DNA from: Erysipelatoclostridium sp. AM42-17
GTDB lineage: Bacteria > Bacillota_I > Bacilli_A > Erysipelotrichales > Coprobacillaceae
Direction of reading: 5' to 3'
NCBI RefSeq assembly: GCF_003480255.1
Contig: NZ_QUIN01000018.1
Coordinates: 1-51,632, forward strand
Length of the DNA: 51,632 nt
Positions 35,285 to 44,584 of the stretch are shown here, piece after piece. Under the pieces are notes generated by a model. The model was not told the DNA's origin. It worked only from the letters and a program-made list of their open reading frames with translations, and did no database searches. The position numbers were made by a program, and so were the translations under genes. Each line of letters begins with the position of its first letter. Position 1 is the first letter of the stretch.

Positions 35285-36016
35285 TATTAATGTTATATTT
35301 CTTTGACCGTCTTTATTTTTACGATGTGAAAAGAATAAGTCATTATTTTCAACAGTACAATAATCACTGACTTGAATATTTTGTTCTAATACTCCAAGAT
35401 TAAGTAATTGTTGTTTATTTAAGCCTTTATTATCAAGTAAGTAATGAATATCGTCAGTTTGATTATAAAAAGGCGTTGTATCGAAGTTCATCTGTTTGAC
35501 CTGATTGATAACATCATCTTGAACTTCTAAATGCTTTTTAGAAATACATGGTCCAATTAAACAATACATATGTTGAGGTTGACAGTTTTCGTGTTCGATT
35601 AAGTAGCGAACAGACTTATCTACAATTTGTCGAACTGTTCCTAACCAGCCAGAATGAATAGCACAAACGATTTTTTGGTCTTGGCAATATATAAGAACAG
35701 GGGTGCAATCTGCGTGAAATGATAAAAGAAAGAGATTTGGATCACGACTATAAGTTGCATCTACTTCATATAATTTGTCTGTTTGTGTCAACATATTGGT
35801 TCCACCATCTTTTAAAAATACTTGTTGAAGATGAGTGGAATGTGTTTGACGGGGAGCCACCATATGTTCTAAGTCACTATGAATAATTGCTGCTAGTTCT
35901 TGACGATTTTGTAAGACTTGTTTTTTATTAGGATTATTTAAAGAGATATCACCTAATTCTCTTGTTGTTGTGTATGCTTCTACATCAGGATGTAGATTCC
36001 ATTTAATTACTTTCAT
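35273..36016 (-). CDS. pgeF: Laccase-domain purine nucleoside phosphorylase (PgeF/YfiH)
   Basis: 247-aa protein of the YfiH family, once called polyphenol oxidase and now known in several members as a purine nucleoside phosphorylase/adenosine deaminase. The zinc ligands are visible in PRQTHSTH, HADCTPVLIY and AIHSGWLGTV, plus the IGPCISKKHLEV block. The family also has a peptidoglycan-editing role in E. coli. The start at 36016 has CGGAGG upstream. It is transcribed toward the sugar operon and divergently from the MFS gene. A -10-like TTAAAAT lies about 35 bases before the start. Confidence 0.9.
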   Translation of the reverse strand: MKVIKWNLHPDVEAYTTTRELGDISLNNPNKKQVLQNRQELAAIIHSDLEHMVAPRQTHSTHLQQVFLKDGGTNMLTQTDKLYEVDATYSRDPNLFLLSFHADCTPVLIYCQDQKIVCAIHSGWLGTVRQIVDKSVRYLIEHENCQPQHMYCLIGPCISKKHLEVQDDVINQVKQMNFDTTPFYNQTDDIHYLLDNKGLNKQQLLNLGVLEQNIQVSDYCTVENNDLFFSHRKNKDGQRNITLIKRK

Positions 36017-36060
36017 ATATCCTCCGTTTCTCTATTCTATTTTAACGTATTTATATTTTA

Positions 36061-36089
36061 AAAACCTATAGATTTTATCTATAGGTTTT
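36061..36089. repeat. Perfect 13-bp palindrome in divergent intergenic region
   Basis: AAAACCTATAGAT and its exact complement (36061-36073 with 36077-36089) with a TTT loop. It lies between the divergent pgeF and MFS genes, upstream of both, so it is not an ordinary 3' terminator. It may be an operator. For the MFS gene a TATAAT is at 36128-36133. Confidence 0.6.
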
Positions 36090-36168
36090 GTCAAAAAAGT
36101 GTATTAGATTATTCTGATATCCCTTTATATAATTACATTGTGAAATTTTTTACAAGGAGTAGGGATTT

Positions 36169-37371
36169 ATGAAACAAAGAAAAATTGTATTTACTGCAGC
36201 GTTTATTATGATCTTTTGCTGTAGTGCTTCAGCAGCTTTTAGTGTTTTTTCAAAACCATTACAAGTTGCGACTGGTGGAGATGCATCGCAAGTTGCATTA
36301 ACACTTACGATCTACCAAACATTTATGGCTATCTTTGGTATTTTATCAGGTAAAATTGTTGATAAAAGTGGTCCAAAAAAATTAATGTTTATTGGTGGTA
36401 TTGTTTTTGGATTAGGTTGGGCATTAACTGCATTTGCTTCTTCTATTCCAATGTTGTATTTAACAACAGGTTTTATTGCTGGTGCAGGAAATGGATTATT
36501 GTATAATCCTTCACTTAACATGGCATTAAAATGGTTCCCAGAAAAGAAAGGAACAATTTCTGGATTACTATTAGCTTCTGCTAGTGTAGGTCCATTAGCG
36601 TTGTCTAAAGTTGGTGCGATTTTATGCCAATCAATGGGAACAACAGGATTTATTTACATTGGTGTTGCTTATGCAGTGCTTGTCTGTATTTCTTCATTAT
36701 TTGCAGCTGTTCCTGATGCCGGATGGACACCTGATGGTTATACACCAGCTGCCATGGCAGCTAACAATTCTGCAAAGGACTATACACCTAGTGAAATGCT
36801 TAAAACAAGCAAATTCTATGTCATGTTGATTTTATTTGCTTTATCTTGTACAGCAGGAATCATGATGATTGGTTCTTTATCAACTATTGCACAAACTCAA
36901 CTTGGAGTAGATCCTATTGTAGCAAGTAACTTTGTAGCGATTAACTGTATTGCTAATTTATGTGGTCGTTTGATTATTGGTAAATTCTGTGATCAAGTTG
37001 GTGAAGCTAAAACTCTTGTTGGTATTTTAATCATTACAGCGTTATCTTTATTTGGATTAAAATTAGCTGGATCTAATATGGCATTCTTTATTGTTTGCTT
37101 AGTATTATTAGGTGGTACTTTTGGTGGGGTATTAGTTGTTTATCCACCATTAACTGCTAAAAACTTTGGTATGAAAAATCAAGGGATGAACTATGGAATT
37201 ATGTTCTTTGCTTATGCTATTGGATCTTTATTAGGACCACAAATTGCTGCTAAATTTGTTGATGTATCAGCAGGATTCATGGCATATGGAAATGTTTATA
37301 TGGTAGCTATTGGGGTTGCGATTGTGGCTATTATTTTAGATGTCGTATTAATTAAAAATATGGAGGCTTAA
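36169..37371 (+). CDS. OFA-type major facilitator transporter
   Basis: 400-aa 12-helix MFS carrier of the oxalate/formate antiporter group, exchanging or importing small organic acids. Family features include the N-terminal SVFSKPL helix, the loop GKIVDKSGPKK between helices 2 and 3 (MFS motif A) and the GAGNGLLYNPSL segment. The central cytoplasmic loop is short. Start ATG 36169 has AAGGAG upstream. Two bases separate it from an aldo/keto reductase, suggesting import followed by reduction or oxidation of one substrate, though neither is identifiable. Confidence 0.88.
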   Translation: MKQRKIVFTAAFIMIFCCSASAAFSVFSKPLQVATGGDASQVALTLTIYQTFMAIFGILSGKIVDKSGPKKLMFIGGIVFGLGWALTAFASSIPMLYLTTGFIAGAGNGLLYNPSLNMALKWFPEKKGTISGLLLASASVGPLALSKVGAILCQSMGTTGFIYIGVAYAVLVCISSLFAAVPDAGWTPDGYTPAAMAANNSAKDYTPSEMLKTSKFYVMLILFALSCTAGIMMIGSLSTIAQTQLGVDPIVASNFVAINCIANLCGRLIIGKFCDQVGEAKTLVGILIITALSLFGLKLAGSNMAFFIVCLVLLGGTFGGVLVVYPPLTAKNFGMKNQGMNYGIMFFAYAIGSLLGPQIAAKFVDVSAGFMAYGNVYMVAIGVAIVAIILDVVLIKNMEA

Positions 37372-37373
37372 AA

Positions 37374-38354
37374 ATGGAATATACACGTATAAAAGGATTA
37401 GATAAACCAGTTTCTAAATTAATTATGGGAACTGCTTGGTTTAATAAAGAATATAAAGAAGAAATTTTTCAAATGTTAGATTTATATATTGAAAAAGGGG
37501 GAACAGTGATTGATACTGGGCGTTTCTACGGGGCTCATTATCAAGGTAAACATGCTTGTGAATCTGAAAGAATCTTAAAAGAATATTTTGATTCACGTGG
37601 TAATAGAGACCAATTAGTTATTATGGATAAAGCATGTCATCCTATTATTACTCCAGATGGAGCACATCATCCAGAATACTGGCGTGTAAAACCAGATATC
37701 ATTACTGATGATTTACATTACAGTTTATTACATACAGGATGTGATCATTTTGATATTTATTTACTACATCGTGATGATCCTAGTGTACCTGTTGGAGATA
37801 TCATGGACCGTTTAGAACAACATCGTAAAGAAGGGTTGATTACAACTTATGGTGTATCTAACTGGGAACAAGATCGTGTAGAAGCAGCCATTGCTTATTG
37901 TAAAGAAAAAGGATATCAAGGATTATCAGTAAATAACCCATCTTATTCTTTAGGACATGTTGCTAAAACAAGATGGCCAGGATGTGTTTATGCTGATGAT
38001 CAATATGCACGTTGGCATAAAGATAAAGATATTACTTTATTCTCTTGGGCAGCACAAGGTCATGGATTCTTTGCTGATATTTATGATGAAAATGCACCTC
38101 AAGATATTAAAGATGCTTTCTTTACAGAAGAAAACTTTGAAAGATTAAATAGAGCTAAAATTTTAGGTAAAGAAAAAGGTGTTCCTTCAATTAATATTGC
38201 ATTAGCTTATGTATTAAATCAAGGATTTGATATTTGTGCGATTATTGGTTCACGTGATCGTAAAGAATTTGATTCTTGTTTAGAAGCTTCACAAATTAAA
38301 TTAACTGAAAAAGAAGTGGCTTATCTTTGCTTAGAAGCTGATGATTACAAATAA
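37374..38354 (+). CDS. Aldo/keto reductase, co-transcribed with MFS carrier
   Basis: 326-aa AKR-superfamily oxidoreductase using NAD(P)H. The catalytic tetrad is recognisable as IDTGRFYGAH (Asp, Tyr), MDKACH (Lys) and YLLHRDD (His). The SNW strand, LFSWAAQGHGF and IIGSRDRKEF supply the cofactor site. It is clearly different from the YdhF-like enzyme at 9387 and has extra His-rich loops (PDGAHHPEYW). Start ATG 37374 follows GGAGG at the end of the MFS gene. The substrate is unknown. Confidence 0.88.
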   Translation: MEYTRIKGLDKPVSKLIMGTAWFNKEYKEEIFQMLDLYIEKGGTVIDTGRFYGAHYQGKHACESERILKEYFDSRGNRDQLVIMDKACHPIITPDGAHHPEYWRVKPDIITDDLHYSLLHTGCDHFDIYLLHRDDPSVPVGDIMDRLEQHRKEGLITTYGVSNWEQDRVEAAIAYCKEKGYQGLSVNNPSYSLGHVAKTRWPGCVYADDQYARWHKDKDITLFSWAAQGHGFFADIYDENAPQDIKDAFFTEENFERLNRAKILGKEKGVPSINIALAYVLNQGFDICAIIGSRDRKEFDSCLEASQIKLTEKEVAYLCLEADDYK

Positions 38355-38378
38355 GATCTCATAATGAGATCTTTTTTT
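38353..38378 (+). terminator. Intrinsic terminator
   Basis: AAGATCTCA/TGAGATCTT (38353-38361 with 38365-38373, TAA loop) then T. Confidence 0.9.
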
Positions 38379-38434
38379 CCTAAACGCCTAGTTTCATTCA
38401 TTATTTATCATAAGATACATTAGGAGGTGTTTTG

Positions 38435-38764
38435 ATGAACTGTAATCAAAATTGTTTTAAAAGTGGTTGTAATCAAACATGTCAAAGCTGTCAATCTTGT
38501 TCAAACTTTAATAACTGGAATAATGGACAAGGTTGTAACAATGATTGGAACACAAACTGGAATTCTAATTGGAACGGTAATTGTCCAAGACCACTTGTAG
38601 CACCAACAAGAGTTTGTACGACTTGCCAAAATCAATATGTTGAACAACCGGTCATTTGTCCTATTGAATGTCGTCGTGTCAACAATGTTGTTTTAGTACC
38701 AAGATATTATCCCCGTTATTTCCAAACTTCCTTTGTTCAAAGTAATAATAATTCTGTATTCTAA
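38435..38764 (+). CDS. Cys/Asn/Trp-rich small protein, possibly coat-like
   Basis: 109 aa with 12 cysteines, no signal peptide and no membrane helix. Start ATG 38435 is seven bases after TAGGAGG; the TTG at 38432 is too close. Residues 1-50 are Cys/Asn/Gln-rich with spaced cysteines (3, 7, 12, 16, 19, 22, 34, 50) and a W-N repeat (Trp 28, 38, 42, 46). The C-terminal half has PTRVCTTCQ, PVICPIEC and the aromatic YYPRYFQTSF. The order PT..C, PVxxP, then aromatic HYFPHTQ-like tail loosely recalls the spore coat protein CotD, but that is a visual impression only. It is monocistronic, with its own strong ribosome site and terminator. Confidence 0.8.
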   Translation: MNCNQNCFKSGCNQTCQSCQSCSNFNNWNNGQGCNNDWNTNWNSNWNGNCPRPLVAPTRVCTTCQNQYVEQPVICPIECRRVNNVVLVPRYYPRYFQTSFVQSNNNSVF

Positions 38765-38795
38765 AAAAATAGATGCTTTGCATCTATTTTTGTTT
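38765..38795. terminator. Bidirectional terminator
   Basis: AAAAATAGATGC/GCATCTATTTTT (38765-38776 with 38780-38791, TTT loop), serving the Cys-rich gene and the convergent rqcH. Confidence 0.92.
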
Positions 38796-40427
38796 TAATT
38801 CATTTAAAATATTTGGATCTGGATCAATATATATTGTTTTATAGTGATCTAAGATGACTTTACCAGGTTTACTGGCAGCTGGTTTTTTTAATGTTTTAAT
38901 AAGTGTGTAATTGACAGGAACACTGCTTGAATTCTTTCCTTTTGAAAATAAGGCAGCAATATTAGCAGCAAGACGAATTGTATATTCATCTAAATCTTGT
39001 TTTCTTACGATAACATGACTTCCGGGCATATCTTTAACATGAAACCACGTATCATAGCGATGAGCATATTTAAAAGTTAAATAATCATTTTGGAGATTAT
39101 TTTTTCCAATACAGATTTCGATATTATCTTTAGTAAGATAACTTTCAAAATGAGGGATGCCCTTTTTACGAATCGTATTTTTCTTCTTTTTCTTTTTTAA
39201 ATACCCCTCGTTTTCTAATTCTTCTTTTATTTCTAAGGCATCATAATAAGAAGCGTGATCCATGGCTGTAAGTAATGAATCAAAGTAATCAATTTCTTTT
39301 TTAGTTAAATCAATTTGTTCATGAAGGACTTGAATAGAATTTTTTGCTTTTTGATAACGATTATAATACTTTTGTGCATTGGCTTTAGGATCTAGTTTAG
39401 GATCTAAATCAATCAGTATTTTGGTATTATCGTAATAGTTATCTACTTCTATTTGTGACATTCCCTTTTTTATAAGATGTAATGAACTATAAAGCAAGTC
39501 TCCTTTTATACGATATTCATCACTATTACAAGAGTCTTCTAAAGTACTTTCTAGTTTTTTTAGTTTTGTGACATTTTTTTGATATTCATTCGAGATAATT
39601 TTATATAAATTACTTGTTTGTTGTTTGATCCTTTCTTTTTGATCAATGAGATTAAAATGTTGATCTAAACCTTTAAATAAAGGATATGCTGTTGTTTTAC
39701 CATTTAAATGAGTTAATTCAATTAAATGAAAATATTCTTTATCGTTGACGTTGCTTAGATATATTGTTTGTGAATTTTTGATTTCATTCATAATATCTTT
39801 AAAATCAGCACCTTGATCGTGACGATAGAGTATTTCTCTAGAAAGAATAGGTGACATCCCTTGGTACACACGTGTTAAATTATTGTCTTCTATAAAATCA
39901 CTTGAAAAAGGATTTAATTTATGTTGAATAACAGGAGGTAATTGATATGTGGCTCCTGGTTGTAAAAAACGTTCACTATTCATGCTTGGTGTAATACGTT
40001 TGATACAATCAACAATCTTTCCGTTTTGTCGACATAAAATAATGTTGGAATGTTTTCCCATAACTTCAATGTAGAGATAGTATTCATCAAGATCTCCTAA
40101 CTCGTTATGACAATGCAAGGTTATTTTCATGATTCGGTCTAATTCGATTTGTTCAATCGCTTTAACATAACCACCTTCTAAATATTTTCTAAAGAGCATA
40201 GTTAAGGTATTAGGTGATTCAGGAGTTGGGTATTCTAATTCAGTTAATTGAACACGAGCATACATCGGATGACATGAAATCAGTAATTTATAGTTTTGTC
40301 TATTAGCACGAATTGTAAAAAGTAATTCGTATTTAGATATTTGATATATTTTATTAATTCTTCCGGTTATAATGGTTGTATTTAAATCATCGATAATGCG
40401 ATGCATCATAATTCCGTCATAAGCCAT
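38784..40427 (-). CDS. rqcH: Rqc2 homologue RqcH (NFACT protein)
   Basis: 547-aa ribosome-associated quality control factor that binds 50S subunits carrying stalled peptidyl-tRNA and adds C-terminal alanine tails. It was formerly annotated as fibronectin-binding protein FbpA. The NFACT-N domain starts MAYDGIMMHRI, a long coiled coil occupies about residues 260-400 (KLKKLESTLED) and the NFACT-R domain has DTWFHVKDMPGSHVIVR. The length is normal. The start at 40427 has GGGGTGAG upstream. It is divergent from gmk with about 100 bases holding promoters for both. Confidence 0.93.
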   Translation of the reverse strand: MAYDGIMMHRIIDDLNTTIITGRINKIYQISKYELLFTIRANRQNYKLLISCHPMYARVQLTELEYPTPESPNTLTMLFRKYLEGGYVKAIEQIELDRIMKITLHCHNELGDLDEYYLYIEVMGKHSNIILCRQNGKIVDCIKRITPSMNSERFLQPGATYQLPPVIQHKLNPFSSDFIEDNNLTRVYQGMSPILSREILYRHDQGADFKDIMNEIKNSQTIYLSNVNDKEYFHLIELTHLNGKTTAYPLFKGLDQHFNLIDQKERIKQQTSNLYKIISNEYQKNVTKLKKLESTLEDSCNSDEYRIKGDLLYSSLHLIKKGMSQIEVDNYYDNTKILIDLDPKLDPKANAQKYYNRYQKAKNSIQVLHEQIDLTKKEIDYFDSLLTAMDHASYYDALEIKEELENEGYLKKKKKKNTIRKKGIPHFESYLTKDNIEICIGKNNLQNDYLTFKYAHRYDTWFHVKDMPGSHVIVRKQDLDEYTIRLAANIAALFSKGKNSSSVPVNYTLIKTLKKPAASKPGKVILDHYKTIYIDPDPNILNELKQK

Positions 40428-40468
40428 ATTTTCTCACCCCATGTAACTATAACATATTATGAATTTAA

Positions 40469-40497
40469 TTGACATTATCTCTTTGATATTGTAGGAT
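40469..40497 (+). promoter_or_regulatory. Promoter of gmk
   Basis: TTGACA (40469-40474), 17-bp spacer, TAGGAT (40492-40497), 29 bases before the GTG start. Confidence 0.8.
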
Positions 40498-40526
40498 AAG
40501 TTTTATAAAAAGAGGGAGTGAACATA

Positions 40527-41090
40527 GTGAAAAGAGGCATGCTAATTATCTTAAGTGGTCCTAGCGGGGTAGGAAAAGGGACTGTAAGAGAAGAGTTATT
40601 TAAAGATGAAAGTTTAAATCTAGCTTATTCAATTTCGATGACAACAAGAAAACCACGTCCTGCAGAAAAAGAAGGGGTTGATTATTTCTTTGTTGATGAA
40701 AAGACATTTACTCAAAAGATTGCTGATGGGGGCTTAATTGAATGGGCTAAGTTTGTAGGAAATTATTATGGAACTCCTAAAGACTATGTTGAAGAATTAT
40801 TAGATGAAGGAAAAAATGTAGTATTAGAAATAGAAGTACAGGGTGCTTTACAAGTGATGAAAAAATGTCCTGATGCGCTTACTATTTTCTTAGTACCACC
40901 TTCAATGGAAGAATTAGAAAGAAGAATTCGTGGACGTCGTACTGAAAGTGAAGATATTGTCATGGAGCGTTTAAATAAAGCACGTAAAGAGATTGCGACT
41001 AAAGATCAATATAAATATGTAGTAGAAAATGATGATATTATGGCGGCTAAAGAAAAGATTGCTAAAATAATTAAAGAGCACAAAGCATAA
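40527..41090 (+). CDS. gmk: Guanylate kinase
   Basis: Phosphorylates GMP to GDP with ATP. The 187-aa protein starts at GTG 40527 (KRGMLIILSGPSGVGKGT), eight bases after GGGAG; another GTG at 40518 overlaps that ribosome site. The P-loop GPSGVGKG, the GMP-binding MTTRKPRPAEKEGVDY and the lid region RRIRGRRTES are all present. rpoZ, which often follows gmk in Firmicutes, is missing here, and priA follows after a terminator-promoter pair. Confidence 0.96.
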   Translation: MKRGMLIILSGPSGVGKGTVREELFKDESLNLAYSISMTTRKPRPAEKEGVDYFFVDEKTFTQKIADGGLIEWAKFVGNYYGTPKDYVEELLDEGKNVVLEIEVQGALQVMKKCPDALTIFLVPPSMEELERRIRGRRTESEDIVMERLNKARKEIATKDQYKYVVENDDIMAAKEKIAKIIKEHKA

Positions 41091-41122
41091 GCATTAACTT
41101 GTGCTTTTTTTATGTTAAAATA
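41077..41122 (+). terminator. Terminator fused to priA promoter
   Basis: AGCACAA/TTGTGCT (41077-41083 with 41099-41105) overlaps the gmk stop. Its T-run runs straight into TATGTTAAAAT (extended -10 at 41113-41121). The same junction sequence occurs at 26501-26515. Confidence 0.75.
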
Positions 41123-41142
41123 GAGAAAAAGAAGGTGATGAA

Positions 41143-43332
41143 ATGTATATTTTGAAAGTATTAGTTGAATATGCTAATCAAAGTTTAGATACAACTTTTG
41201 ATTATTTATCCAACCAATATGTAGAAACAGGATGTCGTGTGGAAATATCTTTTCGTCATCGTTCAATTGTTGGTTATGTAGAAATGTGTAGTGAAACTTC
41301 TCTTACACAAGATGAGTTAGAAAAAAGTCAGGGCTTTAAATATCAGTATATTAAAAGTGTTATTGACCAAAAACCATTATTAAATAAAGAATTATTACAG
41401 TTAGCTGATTACCTTGCTAAATTAACACTTTCACCTAAAATTGCTGTATTACAAGCAATGTTACCAATTCAATTAAAACCTAATAGTACGCAAGGTAGTG
41501 GGATTCGATATGAAAAATATGCTGTTTTTAAACAAGATAAATTAGTTAAAACTGTAAAACAGCAAGAAGCTTTAGCGTATATGAAAGAACATAAAAAAGT
41601 GAAAGTTAAAGATAGTCCATATAGTAAGGCTATTTTAGATAAGTTGGTTGAACAAACTGTAATTGAATATATTCAAGAAGAAGTTAAACGTGATCCTTTT
41701 CAAGATGATATTGAAATGAGTCAGGCATTAAAATTAAGTGATGATCAACAAAAGGTATTATTTCATATAAGTCAAAAACTAGGAACTTATTTTACTTGTT
41801 TAATTCATGGGGTAACGGGTTCTGGTAAAACTGAAGTTTATCTTCAACTTGCAAGTCAAGTGATAGAAAGACAACAATCAGTTTTAATGATGGTTCCTGA
41901 AATTGCTTTAACACCGATGATGGTTACTGCTTTTAAACAAAGATTTGGTAAAAAAGTAGCTATTATTCATTCTAAATTAAGTTCGGGTGAACGTTATGAT
42001 GAATACCGAAGAATTGAAGAAGGTCAAGTGATGGTTGTAGTAGGTGCAAGAAGCGCCGTGTTTGCACCACTAAAAAATATCGGTTTGATTATTATGGATG
42101 AAGAACATGATGCCAGTTATAAACAAGAAAGTACTCCACGTTATTTGACTAGCCAAGTAGCAAGAAAAAGAGCATTATATCATCACTGCCCCCTTGTTTT
42201 AGGAAGTGCAACACCGTCTTTAGAAACCTATAGTCGCGCTTTAAAAGGGGTCTATGATTTATGTGAACTACCACACCGTATTAATCAAAATCCTTTACCA
42301 GAAGTAGAATTGATAGATATGGCTCAAGAAATAAGAAAACATAATTATTCTTTGTTTTCATCAAAAATGAAAACAGCGATTCAATCATGTTTGGAAAAAG
42401 GGGAACAAGTTGTTCTTTTATTAAATAAAAGAGGCTATGCCAGTTATATGCGTTGTTTAGATTGTGGCGAAGTTGTTAAATGTCCTCATTGTGATGTAAC
42501 TTTAACATATCATAAAGCTACTCAAAGGTTGACATGTCATTATTGTGATTATTCTATGCCTGTTAGTCATACTTGCCCTCATTGTCACAGTAAGCAAGTG
42601 AAGATGGTGGGTTATGGTACTGAAAAGATTGAAGAACAGATAAGTCAATTATTTCCACTTGCAAGAGTGTTAAGATATGATGTAGATACAACGCGTAAGA
42701 AAAATGGACATCATCGTTTATTGAAAGAATTTGAAGAAAATAAAGCGAATGTGTTAGTAGGAACACAAATGATTGCTAAGGGATTAGATTTTCCTAATGT
42801 GACTTTTGTAGGTGTATTAAATGCTGATATTTCTCTTAATATTCCTGATTTTAGAGCGAATGAAAGAACGTATCAATTATTAGAACAAGTATCGGGTAGA
42901 AGTGGTAGAGGAAGTAAGCAAGGAACAGTGATGATCCAAACTTATAATCCTGAACATTTTGTTTTACAGTGCGTTAAAGAACATGATTATCAAAAATTTT
43001 ATCAAAAGGAAATGAAAATAAGAAAATTAAGTCATTATCCTCCATTTGCTCATTTAGTTACTTTAACGATAGAAGGTAAAGATGAAAATGAGGTCAAACA
43101 AAGTAGTCAAAGAATTAAAACTTATTTAGAAAAAGAATTAACAGAAACGGTGTTAGGACCTGCTCCTTGTATGATTTATCGTATGAGTGATGAATATCGT
43201 ATGCGATTAATGATTAAGACGACAAAGAGTCAGATGCTTTATCCGGTATTATCAAGGGTTAATGATTTTTATAATAAAAATAAAAGAAAGGTTAGAGTTA
43301 TATGTGATTTTAATCCATATACAATGTTATAG
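41143..43332 (+). CDS. priA: Primosomal protein N' (replication restart helicase PriA)
   Basis: 729-aa 3'-5' DNA helicase that reloads the replisome at collapsed forks. An N-terminal DNA-binding domain (DTTFDYL, VEISFRHRSIVGYV) precedes helicase motifs: Walker A GVTGSGKTE, DEEHD, GSATPS and later QVSGRSGRG. The zinc region has paired cysteines (CLDCGEVVKCPHC, then CHYC and CPHCHS) that coordinate two zinc ions. Length is normal for Firmicutes. Start ATG 41143 follows GAAGGTG. It heads the run priA-rsmB-rlmN-prpC-prkC-rsgA-rpe-thiN; def and fmt, often found here, are absent. Confidence 0.96.
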   Translation: MYILKVLVEYANQSLDTTFDYLSNQYVETGCRVEISFRHRSIVGYVEMCSETSLTQDELEKSQGFKYQYIKSVIDQKPLLNKELLQLADYLAKLTLSPKIAVLQAMLPIQLKPNSTQGSGIRYEKYAVFKQDKLVKTVKQQEALAYMKEHKKVKVKDSPYSKAILDKLVEQTVIEYIQEEVKRDPFQDDIEMSQALKLSDDQQKVLFHISQKLGTYFTCLIHGVTGSGKTEVYLQLASQVIERQQSVLMMVPEIALTPMMVTAFKQRFGKKVAIIHSKLSSGERYDEYRRIEEGQVMVVVGARSAVFAPLKNIGLIIMDEEHDASYKQESTPRYLTSQVARKRALYHHCPLVLGSATPSLETYSRALKGVYDLCELPHRINQNPLPEVELIDMAQEIRKHNYSLFSSKMKTAIQSCLEKGEQVVLLLNKRGYASYMRCLDCGEVVKCPHCDVTLTYHKATQRLTCHYCDYSMPVSHTCPHCHSKQVKMVGYGTEKIEEQISQLFPLARVLRYDVDTTRKKNGHHRLLKEFEENKANVLVGTQMIAKGLDFPNVTFVGVLNADISLNIPDFRANERTYQLLEQVSGRSGRGSKQGTVMIQTYNPEHFVLQCVKEHDYQKFYQKEMKIRKLSHYPPFAHLVTLTIEGKDENEVKQSSQRIKTYLEKELTETVLGPAPCMIYRMSDEYRMRLMIKTTKSQMLYPVLSRVNDFYNKNKRKVRVICDFNPYTML

Positions 43333-43334
43333 TT

Positions 43335-44579
43335 ATGGCAAGAATTCATGCATTTGAAATTTTAAATCAATATTATATTGATCAAAGTTATTTGAACATC
43401 ACTTTAAATCATGTGTTAAGTGATAGTAAACTATCAAGAAAAGATAAAGATTTATGTACTCATATTGTTTATGGGACAATTCAAAATCAATTATATATAG
43501 AGTATTTATTAAAACCTTTTATTAAGGGAAAAAGAGTAAAAAGGAAAATCAAGACAATACTTTATATGTCTATATATCAACTAGAATTTTTAACAAAGAT
43601 ACCTCATTACGCTATTATTGATGAAGCGGTCATAATAGCAAAAAAAGAAAATTATCATGCCGGAGATTTTGTTAATGCAGTATTAAGAAATTATCTTCGT
43701 CAACCTAAACCAACACTAGAGGGATTAGAACCTTTACAGCGACTTTCAATTGAGACAAGCCATCCTCTTTGGTTAGTTAAGATGCTAGTAAGTCAATATG
43801 ACTACAAAACAGCAAAAAAAATATGTATTGAAGATAATGGAACACCTCAACGTATGGCAAGAGCCAATACATTGAAAACTTCGGTTGATCAGATTTTAGA
43901 AAATGAAGATTACCAAAAAGGTAACTTATCAAATGTAGGTGTACTTTATCGTCATGGTAATATCGCTAATACTAAAGAGTATCAAGATGGTTTGATTACT
44001 GTACAAGACGAATCAAGTCAGTTGGTAGGAACTTTATTGAATCCTGAAAAAGGAAGTCGAGTATTAGATATGTGCTGTGCTCCAGGAAGCAAAACGACAC
44101 ATTTAAGCGCAATTATGGAAAATACGGGTGATATTGAAGCTTATGATTTGTTTGAACATAAAATTGAACTTGTAAAAAAGAATTGTCAAAGATTAGGGGT
44201 AAACAATGTGCATTTACATGTACAAGATGCTTTAGAAATTGATGAGCCAGAAGCTTCATTTGATGCTGTTTTGTTGGATGCCCCTTGTTCAGGACTAGGT
44301 GTTTTAAAAAGAAAGCCAGAGATTAAATATCATCCTAGTGATGCTATGGATGAGATTATTGTATTGCAAAGAAAATTATTAGAAAAGGCATATTATTTGT
44401 TGAAAAATAATGGTAAAATGGTTTACAGTACCTGTACAATCAATAAAAAAGAAAATGAAAAGATGATTGCACAGTTCGTAAAAAAACATCCCAATATGAA
44501 AGTAATTGAGGAAAAATTAATTCTCAATTATCAATATCATAGTGATGGATTTTATATGTGTAAGATGATAAAGGAATAG
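43335..44579 (+). CDS. rsmB: 16S rRNA m5C967 methyltransferase RsmB
   Basis: SAM-dependent enzyme (414 aa) methylating C5 of cytosine 967 of 16S rRNA. A NusB-like RNA-binding domain (about 1-130) is followed by a Rossmann methyltransferase with the SAM motif LDMCCAPGSKTTHL, the DAPCSGLG proline-cysteine motif IV and YSTCTINKKENE with the catalytic cysteine of motif VI. It starts three bases after priA with no clear ribosome site, so translation is likely coupled. It is the fused NOL1/NOP2/sun type. Confidence 0.94.
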   Translation: MARIHAFEILNQYYIDQSYLNITLNHVLSDSKLSRKDKDLCTHIVYGTIQNQLYIEYLLKPFIKGKRVKRKIKTILYMSIYQLEFLTKIPHYAIIDEAVIIAKKENYHAGDFVNAVLRNYLRQPKPTLEGLEPLQRLSIETSHPLWLVKMLVSQYDYKTAKKICIEDNGTPQRMARANTLKTSVDQILENEDYQKGNLSNVGVLYRHGNIANTKEYQDGLITVQDESSQLVGTLLNPEKGSRVLDMCCAPGSKTTHLSAIMENTGDIEAYDLFEHKIELVKKNCQRLGVNNVHLHVQDALEIDEPEASFDAVLLDAPCSGLGVLKRKPEIKYHPSDAMDEIIVLQRKLLEKAYYLLKNNGKMVYSTCTINKKENEKMIAQFVKKHPNMKVIEEKLILNYQYHSDGFYMCKMIKE

Positions 44580-44584
44580 AAAAA

